Shown: positions 11,234 to 21,437 of the stretch, piece by piece
How the letters are laid out: every line of letters starts with the position of its first letter
Numbering within the stretch: position 1 is the stretch's first letter
The notes under the pieces: generated by a model
Told to the model about the DNA's origin: nothing
Seen by the model: the letters and a program-made list of their open reading frames with translations, nothing else
Database searches by the model: none
Assembly: GCA_036362985.1 (NCBI GenBank)
Contig: JAYGXS010000003.1
Location: 50,390,050-50,454,049 of the forward strand
From: Ligula intestinalis
Taxonomy: Eukaryota; Platyhelminthes; Cestoda; Diphyllobothriidea; Diphyllobothriidae
Reading direction: 5' to 3'
DNA length: 64,000 bases
Program-made: the position numbers and the translations under genes

Positions 11234-12500
11234 ATCATCCTGACCTTCCTACGCATTTCATCTGTCTGCTTTCGACCGTCCGGTTTCTTTTTATTTGTTC
11301 AAATGGCAACGTTTCGAGCTCCATTTTCGTAACCGTGTGTTCCGCCGCGCGCACATACGCAAACACCTTCCTCCCGGCAACTTTTAGCCACTTCTTATTT
11401 ATTTGTACTGCCTTTAATTCATGCTGTTGTGAGAACATTGAGCTTTTTAACTTTAAATGTCCAAGTGCAATGCATGTGAGCCCTCAATCCTCTTCAACAA
11501 GTTTGCTTTTGTTGTCATTTAATAGAATTATTTGTCACATACCGGTTGAATTCTCATCATAGATGAAAGCACTTTCGCTATGTACTCAAAGACTCCACCG
11601 GTGTCACCTTGTATTCGATGGATTCTATCGTCGTCTGTAGGCATGCGCAAAGGGTAAGTCTGATGTAACAAAAGCGGAAACACTGACGCTTGAGGCATGG
11701 TACTCAGATGCCAACTCCGTCAACAGGCATCTGGATCTTCTCGCGGCCCACAAAGTCCTGCGCTATTACGCGAGTTAAGGACAAGACAAGGTCAAACCAA
11801 ACTTAGGAATTGCAAGCAAAGATGGCCCTGTGATGGAATCACCAGAAAAGGAAACAGTATTGCTAGCATACTGTACCGTGGAGACGAAACCCAACACCAA
11901 CTTCCGTCAAACCGTGCTAAATCCACACGCTGGGCCAAGCAGTGAAAGACAAATCGATCAGCCCAGGGCCGACTCGTATAGCCGCAACTTCAAATTGCTG
12001 ATCGATAAAGTCAGTAAACGCTTAGACGAAGGACAGCCGTCCCAGCTGTCAAAAATCTCAACGAACAAATAAACTCAATCAGGTGGCCAGAACATGGTAT
12101 ATGTGTAACGACAGTTCGACTGTCCATTCCGATAATGCTAAACGTGTGCCCTAATGTAGGTTAGGTCAAAGGATGGTGACTTGCGCACAGGACCTAGTTT
12201 ATGGGAGAATAAACTTTCGCAGAATCTACCGCTCTCTCACGTCCTTCACTCTTCGGTCACAGATGCATGCATATAACGTCTTTCTAAGGGTCAAGGTATT
12301 TGATTACTCTAAAAGATTGTCTGACGTAGTGTCTGATATCCGTCAAAGGTTAATGGGCTTAAAAAACTCGCAAATTGCTTGCAAATTATTTTTTCAAAGG
12401 GAAACAAACTATCCAACAGTGAGTTCAAAAGTTGAGGCGAAACTTTTTGAAGGAAATAAATATAAATTGTACAAGTCAGGTGTCCCTTGGGGTTCTTCTT
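11234..12500. other. Convergent intergenic region
   Basis: Lies between the Mind bomb stop and the stop of the minus-strand gene. It should contain both 3' UTRs. A few open frames (for example around 11830-12070 and 12173-12559) show no family resemblance or codon structure, and I treat them as chance. Confidence 0.5.
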
Positions 12501-12585
12501 CTAAGAGGTCTGAACGCCGAGAACTCCAACCTCAACCAGGAGCCTTAGTTTTTCCTTGACATCTCTCGAGGCATCGGCAGCCAGT
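12501..12585 (-). CDS. Minus-strand gene, terminal exon
   Basis: 85 bases, entry phase 2 after CTGTTCCAG. It encodes LAADASRDVKEKLRLLVEVG and ends VLGVQTS-TAG. The phase matches the preceding exon exactly. Confidence 0.72.
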
Positions 12586-15500
12586 CTGGAACAGAAGGAT
12601 AGGTTATTTCAACCAAAGGGGGTGTTTAACGCAATTAAAGGCGGTAAATGCGCGACAGAAAAAGGCATCCAAATGATCATTTCTTAAATCTATGTCTTTG
12701 TTTGAAAAAGGTAAGCTCAAAATATAACTAGCAATTTGCGCAGGACATAAAAATGTTGGTGTAAGTCTTTAATACATTGTTATTCAGATGTTCCCTGAGT
12801 GTGCGGTTCCTCTTTGATGAAAGTCATGAAAACAAGGTATCTGCGTGAGAAACGTAGAAGTGGAAATTTATTTTAAATATCATTTGAAGTAGATTAACCG
12901 CTTGGCGGTTAGGATAACAATTATAAACTTTAAGATGAATTCCTGGCATAAATGGAGCTGCAGACGGAAACTGAAGGCTTCATACTTACCTTTGGCCACG
13001 ATCAGGATCGGTAGACAGATATTGAATTATTTGTTTCACACTTTTATCTTGCAAAGCCTCCCTCACCTTTTCATCCGCAAGGGCATCCTCAACCTGTTGC
13101 TTGAGCCTTCTTTCTTCCGGAGTTTCGATTTCCTCAATTAGTGGCTTTTTTGGCTTAGTGACCTTTTGCTGTTCACGTTCCGCCTCCTCCGCCAACTTTG
13201 TAAAGTGCTCACCTGATATAAATCAAGGAATGAGACAGAAAGAGTTCATACAATAACAGTAGATAGTTCTCTGCTAAAAAGTGCTACAATTGGCTACTAA
13301 AGTAAATCTCTGCATCTGCACATGGGAAGATTTTCAGAGATAATAGGAAATGTCGAAACAGCTTCCCTTCAACGAATGTGGAAAATTCCACTGAAACAGT
13401 TTATTCTGAAATAAGAAAACAGCAAAGATTATTCGAGTACTTGCTCTTACGGAACTGCAACTTCATAAAGTTTTCGGCGGACTGCCGAGCTTAAATTCGA
13501 GCAATAATTGCACCCACGATTCGTAATCGTAAAACGGACAAACCCTACTCAAGTTGAGGAAAAAATGTAGCACCAGGAGCAGAAAAGCTGGAAAAACAAA
13601 ACTACAGCGTTTAAATCTAATAATATTCACCACTACCCCGCAGTATAAATTTTTGCGAAGATGGATGCCTTATGTTTTGATTTGCTCAAACTATCAGCTG
13701 CGTTGGAAATGACTTGCGCATGCAAACGGTATGCGTAAAATGCTAAGCTTTTGAACAGGGTAAAATTATCGAGTGGAAAGCTGTGAACCCGGCCTACTCG
13801 TGGAAAAAAGTGTCTGCATCAAATAACGCAGTAAACTGGTTGCTTCGGAAAGAATTCGCCAAAAAGTTGAAACCAACGTATAGATACCCACAGTCGCACA
13901 AGACAATACTTGAGCAGATGTGGACAGTTATTTGGGTATGATAATAGCAAAAACGAAGCAAGTATTTTGCAGATTTTTTGTCTGATCACTTTACAAAATC
14001 ATCATACATAGAAGCAATCACCCCGAATGAAAATATAATTTATTTGTTTCATGTTAATTCACTAAATGGTGATCTGGAGCCTTTCCACAGATCGCAGTTC
14101 CTGCTAGCGAGTGTTCGAGGTTAAAGGCATCGGACATGTGAAAACACACGTAAGATAAAAAATGATGTCAATCGCCACTCTACAACAGTTACCATTGAAA
14201 ACTACTGAGAAACTCTTCGAGTATCGCATCCACGCAGGAAATAGGAAAACCTCAAGCCCATAAAAGCTAAAAGCTGCATAAAGCAAGAACCTTTATTTTA
14301 AAAGTATTTTTTCAGACTTTCTAGCCATATGTGGTACAAAGTAAAGTATGCAAACTGAATGCAAAAGCTAGCTATTCCTTTCATAGTTTTTTTCTAGCGG
14401 GACAGTATTACACAGAATTGCTTCGGTCAATACAGGAAAAAACCAATAGCCATAGAGTTAATCAGGAGCGTCTTCTACATCTTACTGGTTTTACGTCTTC
14501 CTTGAAATAGGTTAATTAACCAACAATGAACCACACACCGGCTTGATATGATGAAATGGGAGCAACCTTTGTCGTGGTCTGCAAAAAAAGCGTTTGGTAT
14601 GGTGAATGCAGTTACGCTAGAAGTACTACTTTAAAGCAGTCTTCAACTGAACAAGCATAAATTTAATAAGAAAACGCATGCTCACACAGGGGTTCATATG
14701 CATTCGACTGAAAATGACACAGTTCCAAATTGGACAAAATGAACGTTCCCAGTGAAATAATTTTTGAAACACTGACTACATCATCTACGCATGATTATCA
14801 GACACAGACCGCTGAGCTCCCTTAGCCCACCAACTAGTGTTCTTAGTAAAGCCAGGTGTAAGTGCAACAGAATACAGGATTGTCCAGAGAAATTAGGGAA
14901 TAAAACGGCAATATAACACAGTAACAACGTACATTGACTATTTAGGCAATAAAGCCGATTGAATTTGGGCACTGGCCGCATCTTCTAAAAACACGCTAAA
15001 AGCAGTCCCTATATTTGGTACTGATAAATTGATACGTCCGATTTGTACAAGGTTTTCAGGAAACGAATTTGTAATCAAAATTTTTTTTCATACAAATCAC
15101 GAGTGGGATAAACATTGTATCGATATAATGATTGGTTTTATATGGGAACTCCTTAGAAATGCGGCAAAGATAATTGTTTTAATATTTAAATTCTTCCAGT
15201 AGATACGCACATCAATGCAAAATTCAGGCATATAAGCCCTCGTATTAATGATATTACATATAGAATATTTGCACGTAAGCAGAAACGATCGGAAAATTCA
15301 GCAGAGTGTAAATAGCGCAAGCTTTAATAAGAATAATTTTTAATTCACCTAGAATTGCCACGATATCTCTTATAACTTCCATATCTTCTGATGTCCCTCC
15401 ACGCTTCAGGTATTCTTCAGGCCTATCACCCAGAGCACTCAAGAGAGCCATTTTTCCTGGAGAGTTTAGCCACTGCGCTAATTTAGGATTCGAGCCAATT

Positions 15501-15906
15501 TTCTGCAAAAGATCTGTGGTTAACCAACCTGACAGAAATAGACTTAAAGAATCTATTTACTTGGGTTTTGGACGGGTAGTTGATCCCCATCCATCTTTAT
15601 AGTTGAAGGTTTCTGAGATGACAAATTTTTGTGTTCATTATTCCTAACCGAGAGAGATTTTCGTGTTAAAGCTTTTTTAAACAGAGATTTCGTGCATTCC
15701 TCAAGCTACAAGGCACAATAATTGTAATTATAATTAATACGTATATAAAGAACCTTATTTTCAGAATGTACTCGTGGTTGTTGATAGGACTGGTCAGGGG
15801 CCTTCTGTGAAGTAGATAACTTAACATTTGGTTTTTCGACATTATCTTGGGGCTGAATATCCTCTAAATCGGGTATATCCTCGTACATTTGCACTAATTC
15901 AGTGGA
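12501..15906 (-). CDS. Unrecognised protein with STI1/DP-like helical segments, C-terminal 204 residues (4 exons)
   Basis: Gene-level entry. On the minus strand, joining 15906-15754, 15502-15349, 13212-12990 and 12585-12501 gives one frame ending in TAG, with intron phases 0, 1 and 2 matching at each junction. The N-terminal visible part is acidic (MYEDIPDLEDIQPQD). It is followed by a helical segment with Asn-Pro and Asp-Arg-Pro turns (SNPKLAQWLNSPGKMALL, ALGDRPEEYLKRGG). Then come a Lys/Glu-rich coiled stretch (KLAEEAEREQQ) and a second helical segment (ALADEKVREALQDKSVKQII, STDPDRGQ) ending LLVEVGVLGVQTS. The short helices broken by NP/DP turns recall STI1/DP modules of Hsp70/Hsp90 co-chaperones, but this is only a resemblance. 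No function is assigned. The 5' exons are not settled; 17963-18191 is a candidate. Confidence 0.75.
12990..13212 (-). CDS. Minus-strand gene, penultimate exon
   Basis: 223 bases, acceptor TATATCAG, donor GTAAGT, entry phase 1, exit phase 2. It encodes EHFTKLAEEAEREQQKV, a Lys/Pro-rich linker, then KQQVEDALADEKVREALQDK and a DPDRGQ turn. The strongest exon of this gene. Confidence 0.82.
13213..15348. other. Intron of the minus-strand gene
   Basis: 2.1 kb, AT-rich, no gene or defined repeat recognised. Confidence 0.45.
15349..15502 (-). CDS. Minus-strand gene, exon with SNPKLAQWL segment
   Basis: 154 bases, acceptor CTTTTGCAG, donor GTGAAT, entry phase 0, exit phase 1. It encodes KIGSNPKLAQWLNSPGKMAL followed by SALGDRPEEYLKRGG and EVIRDIVAILG. 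Asn-Pro and Arg-Pro helix breaks suggest an STI1-like fold. Confidence 0.8.
15754..15906 (-). CDS. Minus-strand gene, acidic exon
   Basis: 51 codons, phase 0 at both ends, acceptor TATTTATTAG, donor GTTCTT (weak but GT). It encodes STELVQMYEDIPDLEDIQPQ and a polar Ser/Gln-rich remainder. An alternative acceptor 13 bases further in would change the entry phase. Confidence 0.65.
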
Positions 15907-17167
15907 CTAATAAATAGTATGAAATATTGTATTCATAGGCGGAACGGACATTAGGGAAGAGTGTTGCCTAGTGCAAACATAACAAACTGCATTTGGAATG
16001 TGTGTAAATACGAACGGCAGGATTTATAGGAATAGAGGACTAGCAAACGATTTTAATGCAATTTCACCTATTCTGAGCATGCAGTTTGGCGTCGTTTTGG
16101 TTATTTTTAGTTCGCTCGCTATTTTTCCCCTTATTATTCTAAACAAATTTTGCCAGTCCTTTAATATTATTGGTCAATTTATGCAGTCATGAAAATGTAG
16201 GTTTTGTTATGGCTAACCGCCTAGGTAGCGCCAGCAAATTCGAGGAGGTATCTGAAATGTCGCTATTCCGTTCGCTAAGCGTAACTCGTCTCTTTAATGT
16301 GCTCAAATAATGTGATGCATCAGAGTGTTCGTCATACTTTTTTAAACGGGGTGCCTGTTTCGACCTCACATGTGGCTAGTGGATTCCCATTTATCGAATC
16401 TAAAAATGAAAATGCGAAAAATAGGAGATTTCAAGTAGTTATGGCAGTGTATATTAAGGTGTCCTTGATCTCCCTATGGAAATGTCACTGGTGATTTCGA
16501 TTTATCGTTTTCTCTCTCCAGTATCGGTAACCCCTTAAATATTATTTTCCTTCAAGTGGCTGGATTTAATTATTGATTGGTAAAACACGAACCAACTGAT
16601 TATTGCATCATGGGGATTTTAGTAAACGAAATGATGCGTAGCTTGATAATGAATAACGTACATAACACACCCAGTTTCAGTTGCGTCCATGCCGGTGGCG
16701 TAAGCTCATTTGGTCAAACCAATAACCTTCAAGGCTGCATAAGACAAAGACAGCTAACGGCGGTCGCCTGAATATCTGTCACTAGACCACTCCGGAATCC
16801 GTCAAGCCAGGGAGGGCTGCAGGCAGCGTTTTCAGCGCTACAGACGACCACGCTTTCTCACGGTCGGTCGCCTCCAAATCAGAGTCAAACCTCCTAATTC
16901 CTTTTTATCAAATCATCTGCACAGAATACACCCTTCCTATCAATCTGCCCTTCCCATTCCTGTTCTCTTCTTCCTATGGAACCGTACACGATGATAGCAG
17001 TCGTTAGGGAGTTAAACCGTATTATCCCTAAACACTCTTCCATACAATCTTTGAAATGGATAATGAATAAAGAAGGCCCTCAACAGAACCTTGGGAACAC
17101 GTTTCTCAACCACAACCTTCAGCGAATACTTAGTATTGACATGAATAAGTTGAGAGCGTCTCATTTG
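15907..17167. other. Probable upstream intron of the minus-strand gene
   Basis: A minus-strand open frame at about 16190-16365 (pieces KKYDEHSDASHYLSTLKRRV and SERNSDISDTSSNLLALPRR) looks protein-like. It could be another exon, but I could not find boundaries that keep phase with 15906. Nothing else recognised. Confidence 0.35.
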
Positions 17168-17392
17168 AATTTTTTATAGCCACGACTGAGACCTATCTTT
17201 AACCCACATGCGGCTGAGTTTATAAATTAGGCGATGGTGAGGCACGCTATCGAAGACCGCTTGGAAACCGATACAATTTACTTTATTGCATCGTTCTAAC
17301 CAGTATAACAACTTTGTCATGCAGGTCCTATCGCTACGAAAACGGTGCTGGAAATCGATAAACAAGTGGTTTTGCTCTAAAAAATTGATCAG
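17168..17392 (-). pseudogene. Non-LTR reverse transcriptase palm fragment
   Basis: The minus-strand frame contains DFQHRFRSDRTCMTKLLYWL (the Q(H/Y)GFR box) and FDSVPHHRLIYKLSRM (the motif A region, AFDSVPH). The residues normally between these two boxes are largely deleted, so the palm is broken. Same broad class as the fragment at 267-875, but a different segment. A few hundred bases around it may belong to the same dead element. Confidence 0.8.
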
Positions 17393-17962
17393 TTGTTGTT
17401 AACTTGTTTGTTCATAATTTTGCAGCAAATCGAAAAAAGGCTGACAGGTTGATTTTTGTTTACGGAGATCTGACATAACGGTGTAATCCAGGTGGAGTTC
17501 CAATCTTATCTGAAGACAAATACGCTATTTTGGAACACAAAGTTAAATTATTGTCTAATTGTTCGACGCTGATTCCCCAGGTCACCGTCGGCCATGAGTA
17601 AATGTACAAAGAAACATGAAAAATGTCATACGCTGATGCAAACAAATATCCTTTGGGAGCGAATGCTTATTAGCAACTACAGTTTGCGTCAGTCTTCTTT
17701 CTTCAAGACACTTGTGCATGGCATCTAACACAATATGCCGGCTGATGCATGAATAATCCCATACGAAGTATTTTCCTGCACGAAGGCTGTGCATGATCAC
17801 GTCCGTTGATATTCATGGATACGTGTAGAGACGGAAGTTCCCGTTTGAACACAGTATACGGTATCGCAAACAAACTGCAGCTGCCAATTAGCGCTCGTAT
17901 CAAGTGAATATTTCTTTCTCTTTTGATAGATAATCTTTATCTATCTTCCCACATTTACTCAC

Positions 17963-18191
17963 GTATGACTTGAAGAACCAGCGTCAAAAATGTACACAAT
18001 GAAGTTATTTTGCTTTCCCAAAGAGTTGCTTGCCATCAAATGGTATGGTTTGGGCTGCATGCCTTCCAATACAAAAGCGTTTTTTAAAATATAAATCATT
18101 GGCTTGTCTTCGAATTTGAAATCAATCACCTTCGACTTCGACCTTGACACGTGGTTAGTTAAACAGCAAAGTCTAGGCACCGGTATGTTTC
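17963..18191 (-). CDS. Orphan exon of an unrecognised minus-strand gene
   Basis: 229 bases bounded by a good acceptor (TTTCAATTTCACAG) and a consensus donor (GTGAGT), entry phase 1, exit phase 2, 75 codons without a stop. It encodes KVIDFKFEDKPMIYILKNAF, LEGMQPKPYHLMASN and NNFIVYIFDAGSSSH, with alternating hydrophobic residues suggesting beta strands. It may be a 5' exon of the gene at 15906-12501. Its exit phase does not fit exon 15906 directly, so at least one exon would be missing between them, or it belongs to another gene. Confidence 0.5.
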
Positions 18192-21100
18192 CTGTGAAAT
18201 TGAAAGATGAAGTTAATGTTTCAGTTCTTCTGCAGCGAACATGGTTGGTTTTTTTGGACATTCGACAGGATGACTGTTCTCGCGAAGACGGTTTTGGTTC
18301 TTTCGAAGCTTCTACTCGACAGAGTATAAGGAGAAAGAGCTATTGTCCGTGACGCCAAACACTGGACTAAATTATGTTCTTGTAAGAGGTCAACGAAACT
18401 GCTGCAATTCATATATTTATGAAAATGTATCTTTTTCTGAGCGAATACTTTCGGAGAAAAGTACACTTACTGAGACACCTTTGTTACTTTCTGCAGTGGT
18501 AAGTACAAGGACGCCACTCATTGGACAAGAAGTGATTTAATCTATTGATCAAGTTGTTTAATTAAGCTTTTATGAACTTATTCATTAAGGCATCGGCGAA
18601 GAAGTAAAAAAGGAAGTTCATAAGGAGTTGTGTATTTTAATTTCGAGAACGGGAGAGTCCCGGGGGAAAGAGAGAGTCGACTTAGCTCACAGATACGTCA
18701 GCGATATCAAACAACTCATTCCAGTGAACACTAAGATATTCCCACGAGGTGTATAGGGGGTGTCCCAAAAAGATACATTCACATTTTTAATAATTGTACA
18801 CTTGGTGTTTATTATTATTATTTCACAAATGAAAAAATATTTAGAAGTACCATTTTAGTGTTTTTTCGATGTATTTTGACTATAGAAACAGTAGCTGGAT
18901 TGAGAGAAGCCAATGAGCATGAATGCACCCGAACACAAAGTGAATTGTTTCATGCTGTGTGCGATTTCATTGCTTCGCGTTTTTTCAGCAGCGTCATGAT
19001 CAAAATGGACGTCAATTTGAGAACATTCAATGAAAAACAATAAAATGATTATCACGTGCAGGCCTTTGAAGTCAGGTGTCTCGATAACTAAGTACTGCTA
19101 GGTTCTCCAAAGGCCTTGCCTACTTCCCTAAATATTGTAAATGATACTAAACTAAAATTATAACCGGTCTAGAAAGGTTGAAAAAGCTTGACTTATTTTC
19201 CTTATCTTACAAACACGTAAGGTGCACACTGCTTTGGACAGTCCGAACTATCCACTGTCATGTTTCCTCGCGGAGACTGGAGTATGTGTTTATGTTTGCC
19301 TGCACAATCATCTACGTGGTCATCATTATAAAGTCTGATACGAATCTACGCGATTTGTTCTAACAAAGGTTTTCTTCAGCCAGCGAGTGTAACTGTTGCG
19401 GTCAAGGATGAGCGACCTACTATAACCGCAAACACTAAGATGGTTCCGTCTAAGGAAAGAAGGCAAACAGTTGCTGGGAGCAATTTATTGGGTTCACTGG
19501 GTAAGTTGCCATACGTTGACTGTCTGCTGGTGTCTGAACAATGAAACCGTGTGGTAGCGTGCAAGCAGCGGTGTGGAGTTTGGCTGTGAGGCACGTTAGT
19601 GGTTGCGTCAGCGACAGAGTCTGGGGAGTCTCATAGCATGTTAACCTGGGCATAAAATAGGCCAGCAGAAGGAACCCGCAACTATGACTTAGCTCACCTC
19701 AAGCCTATGAAGGCCAATGGACCTTGGCAGAGCGTCTGCCGGTTAACGGTCGACTAGCCTGGAGGGCATCGGATGCCAGAGAAGGGAAGGATCGGAACAA
19801 TTGCCACAATACGAATATGGAACGCGGTATAAATAGAGTCGGTGATCACCAATAAAAGTTTCGATTTGATGAAATGTTTGATTTTGCAAAAAAGCTTGAT
19901 GGTATAGTGTATGAAAAAAGTCGTCTCATAAAATAAAAAATTACAACCACTACGGATAAAATTTTCAGCATATTTATCCTTCCCGAATTCTTCGCAGTTA
20001 ACAGCAATATCAACGAAGTCTTCTGTAAACCTTCACAATATAAAATATACAGACCATACAATTGAGTGATATGTGCGAGGAGATACGAGTTTTTCGAAGC
20101 TACGGCCGCTTATAAAGTTTTCACGTGGGGCCTACATTCATCTCTGTTCCATCTAAACAACCGTCGTTTTTGTCTGCATTTCTGATTTTATTTCGTCCCG
20201 AAAACGCGTACCAAGTCCTTATAAGACAGTCTGATATTTTCATCATAACTATGCCTATTTCTTCATTCGGTTTCATTGCTTAGACATCTGGGAACTCTCA
20301 AAAAGTTATCAAGTAAACGTGTGCTTTTTGTTTCCTTTTTCAGGTACAGATAACTGCAATTCTTAATTGATCATCCATTTTTTTCTAATGTGATTTTCTA
20401 TTATAAACAAATTTTGAACGCTACGTATGTGAATACTTACACCTAGATTACACGGTAAGCGTATTTTTTAAAATAAATATGCACTAGAAAAAACATAATC
20501 AAGACAAATACATTAATATTCGAACGTTCTTCCCATAGAAATAGAGCACTGTTGGTCGGGTGCTTCAGTGTCCTCCGCCGTCTAGGAACAAACCAACCTC
20601 GTTAAATAAGTCAGATTGCCCCTTATTACCACCGATTGGTGGATTAAACTTTTGCTCAATCTATCCTCCCTTTATATAATTGTATTTTTCTGATAATAAA
20701 TCAATCAAAAACGTTAGTTCGCCAAACATGACTTCCTGAATGCTTACATGGGTATCATCGCGGAAAATAAATAACTGACAAATCTGCTATAATATTTCAC
20801 AGATTTAAAACAGATAAGTACAGGATGAGAATGAGGCAAACCAAAGAATTAGCATCAATGATAATGCAACGACGAACTAAAGATCACTGAAGCTAATTAA
20901 TATAACAATAAATTCGTCGGAAACTTTTCTTCATCTTGAAGCATGTTGGCTACAGGAAGATTAATAATTTAGGCGAGCATCATGCCAACCAGTGGTGGTG
21001 AGGCAAACGGTGACCCTCAAATATATTTGTTGTCGTCTTTTTGTTCTGAAAATAAAAAAATGCAGTAATTATTGCATGCGCTGAATTTTGATGGAGATTT

Positions 21101-21411
21101 AGAAAAAAAACAGTATTGGAGGAGGTTTTTATATTGAATGAAGAAAACATACAGCTATGAATAAAATTTCTGGGAGAAAACTGTATTACTTCACAGAAGT
21201 AATCGCATTTGAACAAATAGAGTCGTGATCAATGATGTACGCTCGCTGTAAACAACATCGGTTTTGCAGGTGTGCGCATAACGATAGGCTGAAAGACTAG
21301 TGCGTAACATTTTTAGAAAAAGCGGCTATGCTGCGGTGTTCTTAGATCAGAGCTGGCAGCCACTGTGCAATTTCACTTTAAAAAACTTATTGTTTTCTAT
21401 CATTTTTACAG
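18192..21411. other. Divergent intergenic region
   Basis: Between the minus-strand gene and the plus-strand modular gene. It holds a possible mariner-like 3' remnant (18754-19045) and a less AT-rich stretch at about 19380-19840 without a recognised gene. A short segment at 20973-21008 starts ATGCCAACC after TTTAG and ends before GTGACC. It could be a 5' exon but does not match phase. Confidence 0.4.
18754..19045 (+). mobile_element. Possible mariner/IS630-like element remnant
   Basis: Begins with GGGTGTCCCAAAAAG, a terminal sequence seen in some mariner/IS630-type elements. About 120 bases later there is a plus-strand frame (RTQSELFHAVCDFIASRFF ... DVNLRTFNEK) reminiscent of the weakly conserved transposase C-terminus. 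No second terminal repeat found. Tentative. Confidence 0.3.
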
Positions 21412-21437
21412 GCATTTTTAATGGAGCTGGATCGCAG
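21412..21437 (+). CDS. Modular gene exon 1 (probable start exon)
   Basis: 26 bases after the acceptor-like ATTTTTACAG, ending before GTCAAG, exit phase 2. It contains ATG at 21421 reading MELDR. The AG just upstream could be a spliced-leader trans-splice site, as flatworms use. If it is an ordinary acceptor, the frame is also open upstream (AFL) and more exons exist. Confidence 0.5.

Noticed and set aside
11697..12559. Overlapping plus-strand open frames downstream of Mind bomb
   Set aside because: They show no domain, no splice context and random-looking composition; the last one lies antisense over a terminal exon of the minus-strand gene.
18104..18352. Plus-strand frame of 82 codons
   Set aside because: Antisense to the orphan minus-strand exon, whose splice sites are good.
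19376..19850. Possible LTR of a retrotransposon in a relatively GC-rich stretch (also 7670-8030)
   Set aside because: No paired repeat, primer-binding site or polymerase motif could be found, and the two stretches do not align convincingly.
20973..21008. Candidate first exon MPTSGGEAN of the modular gene
   Set aside because: It leaves in phase 1, while the next supported exon begins in phase 0; no linking exon was found.
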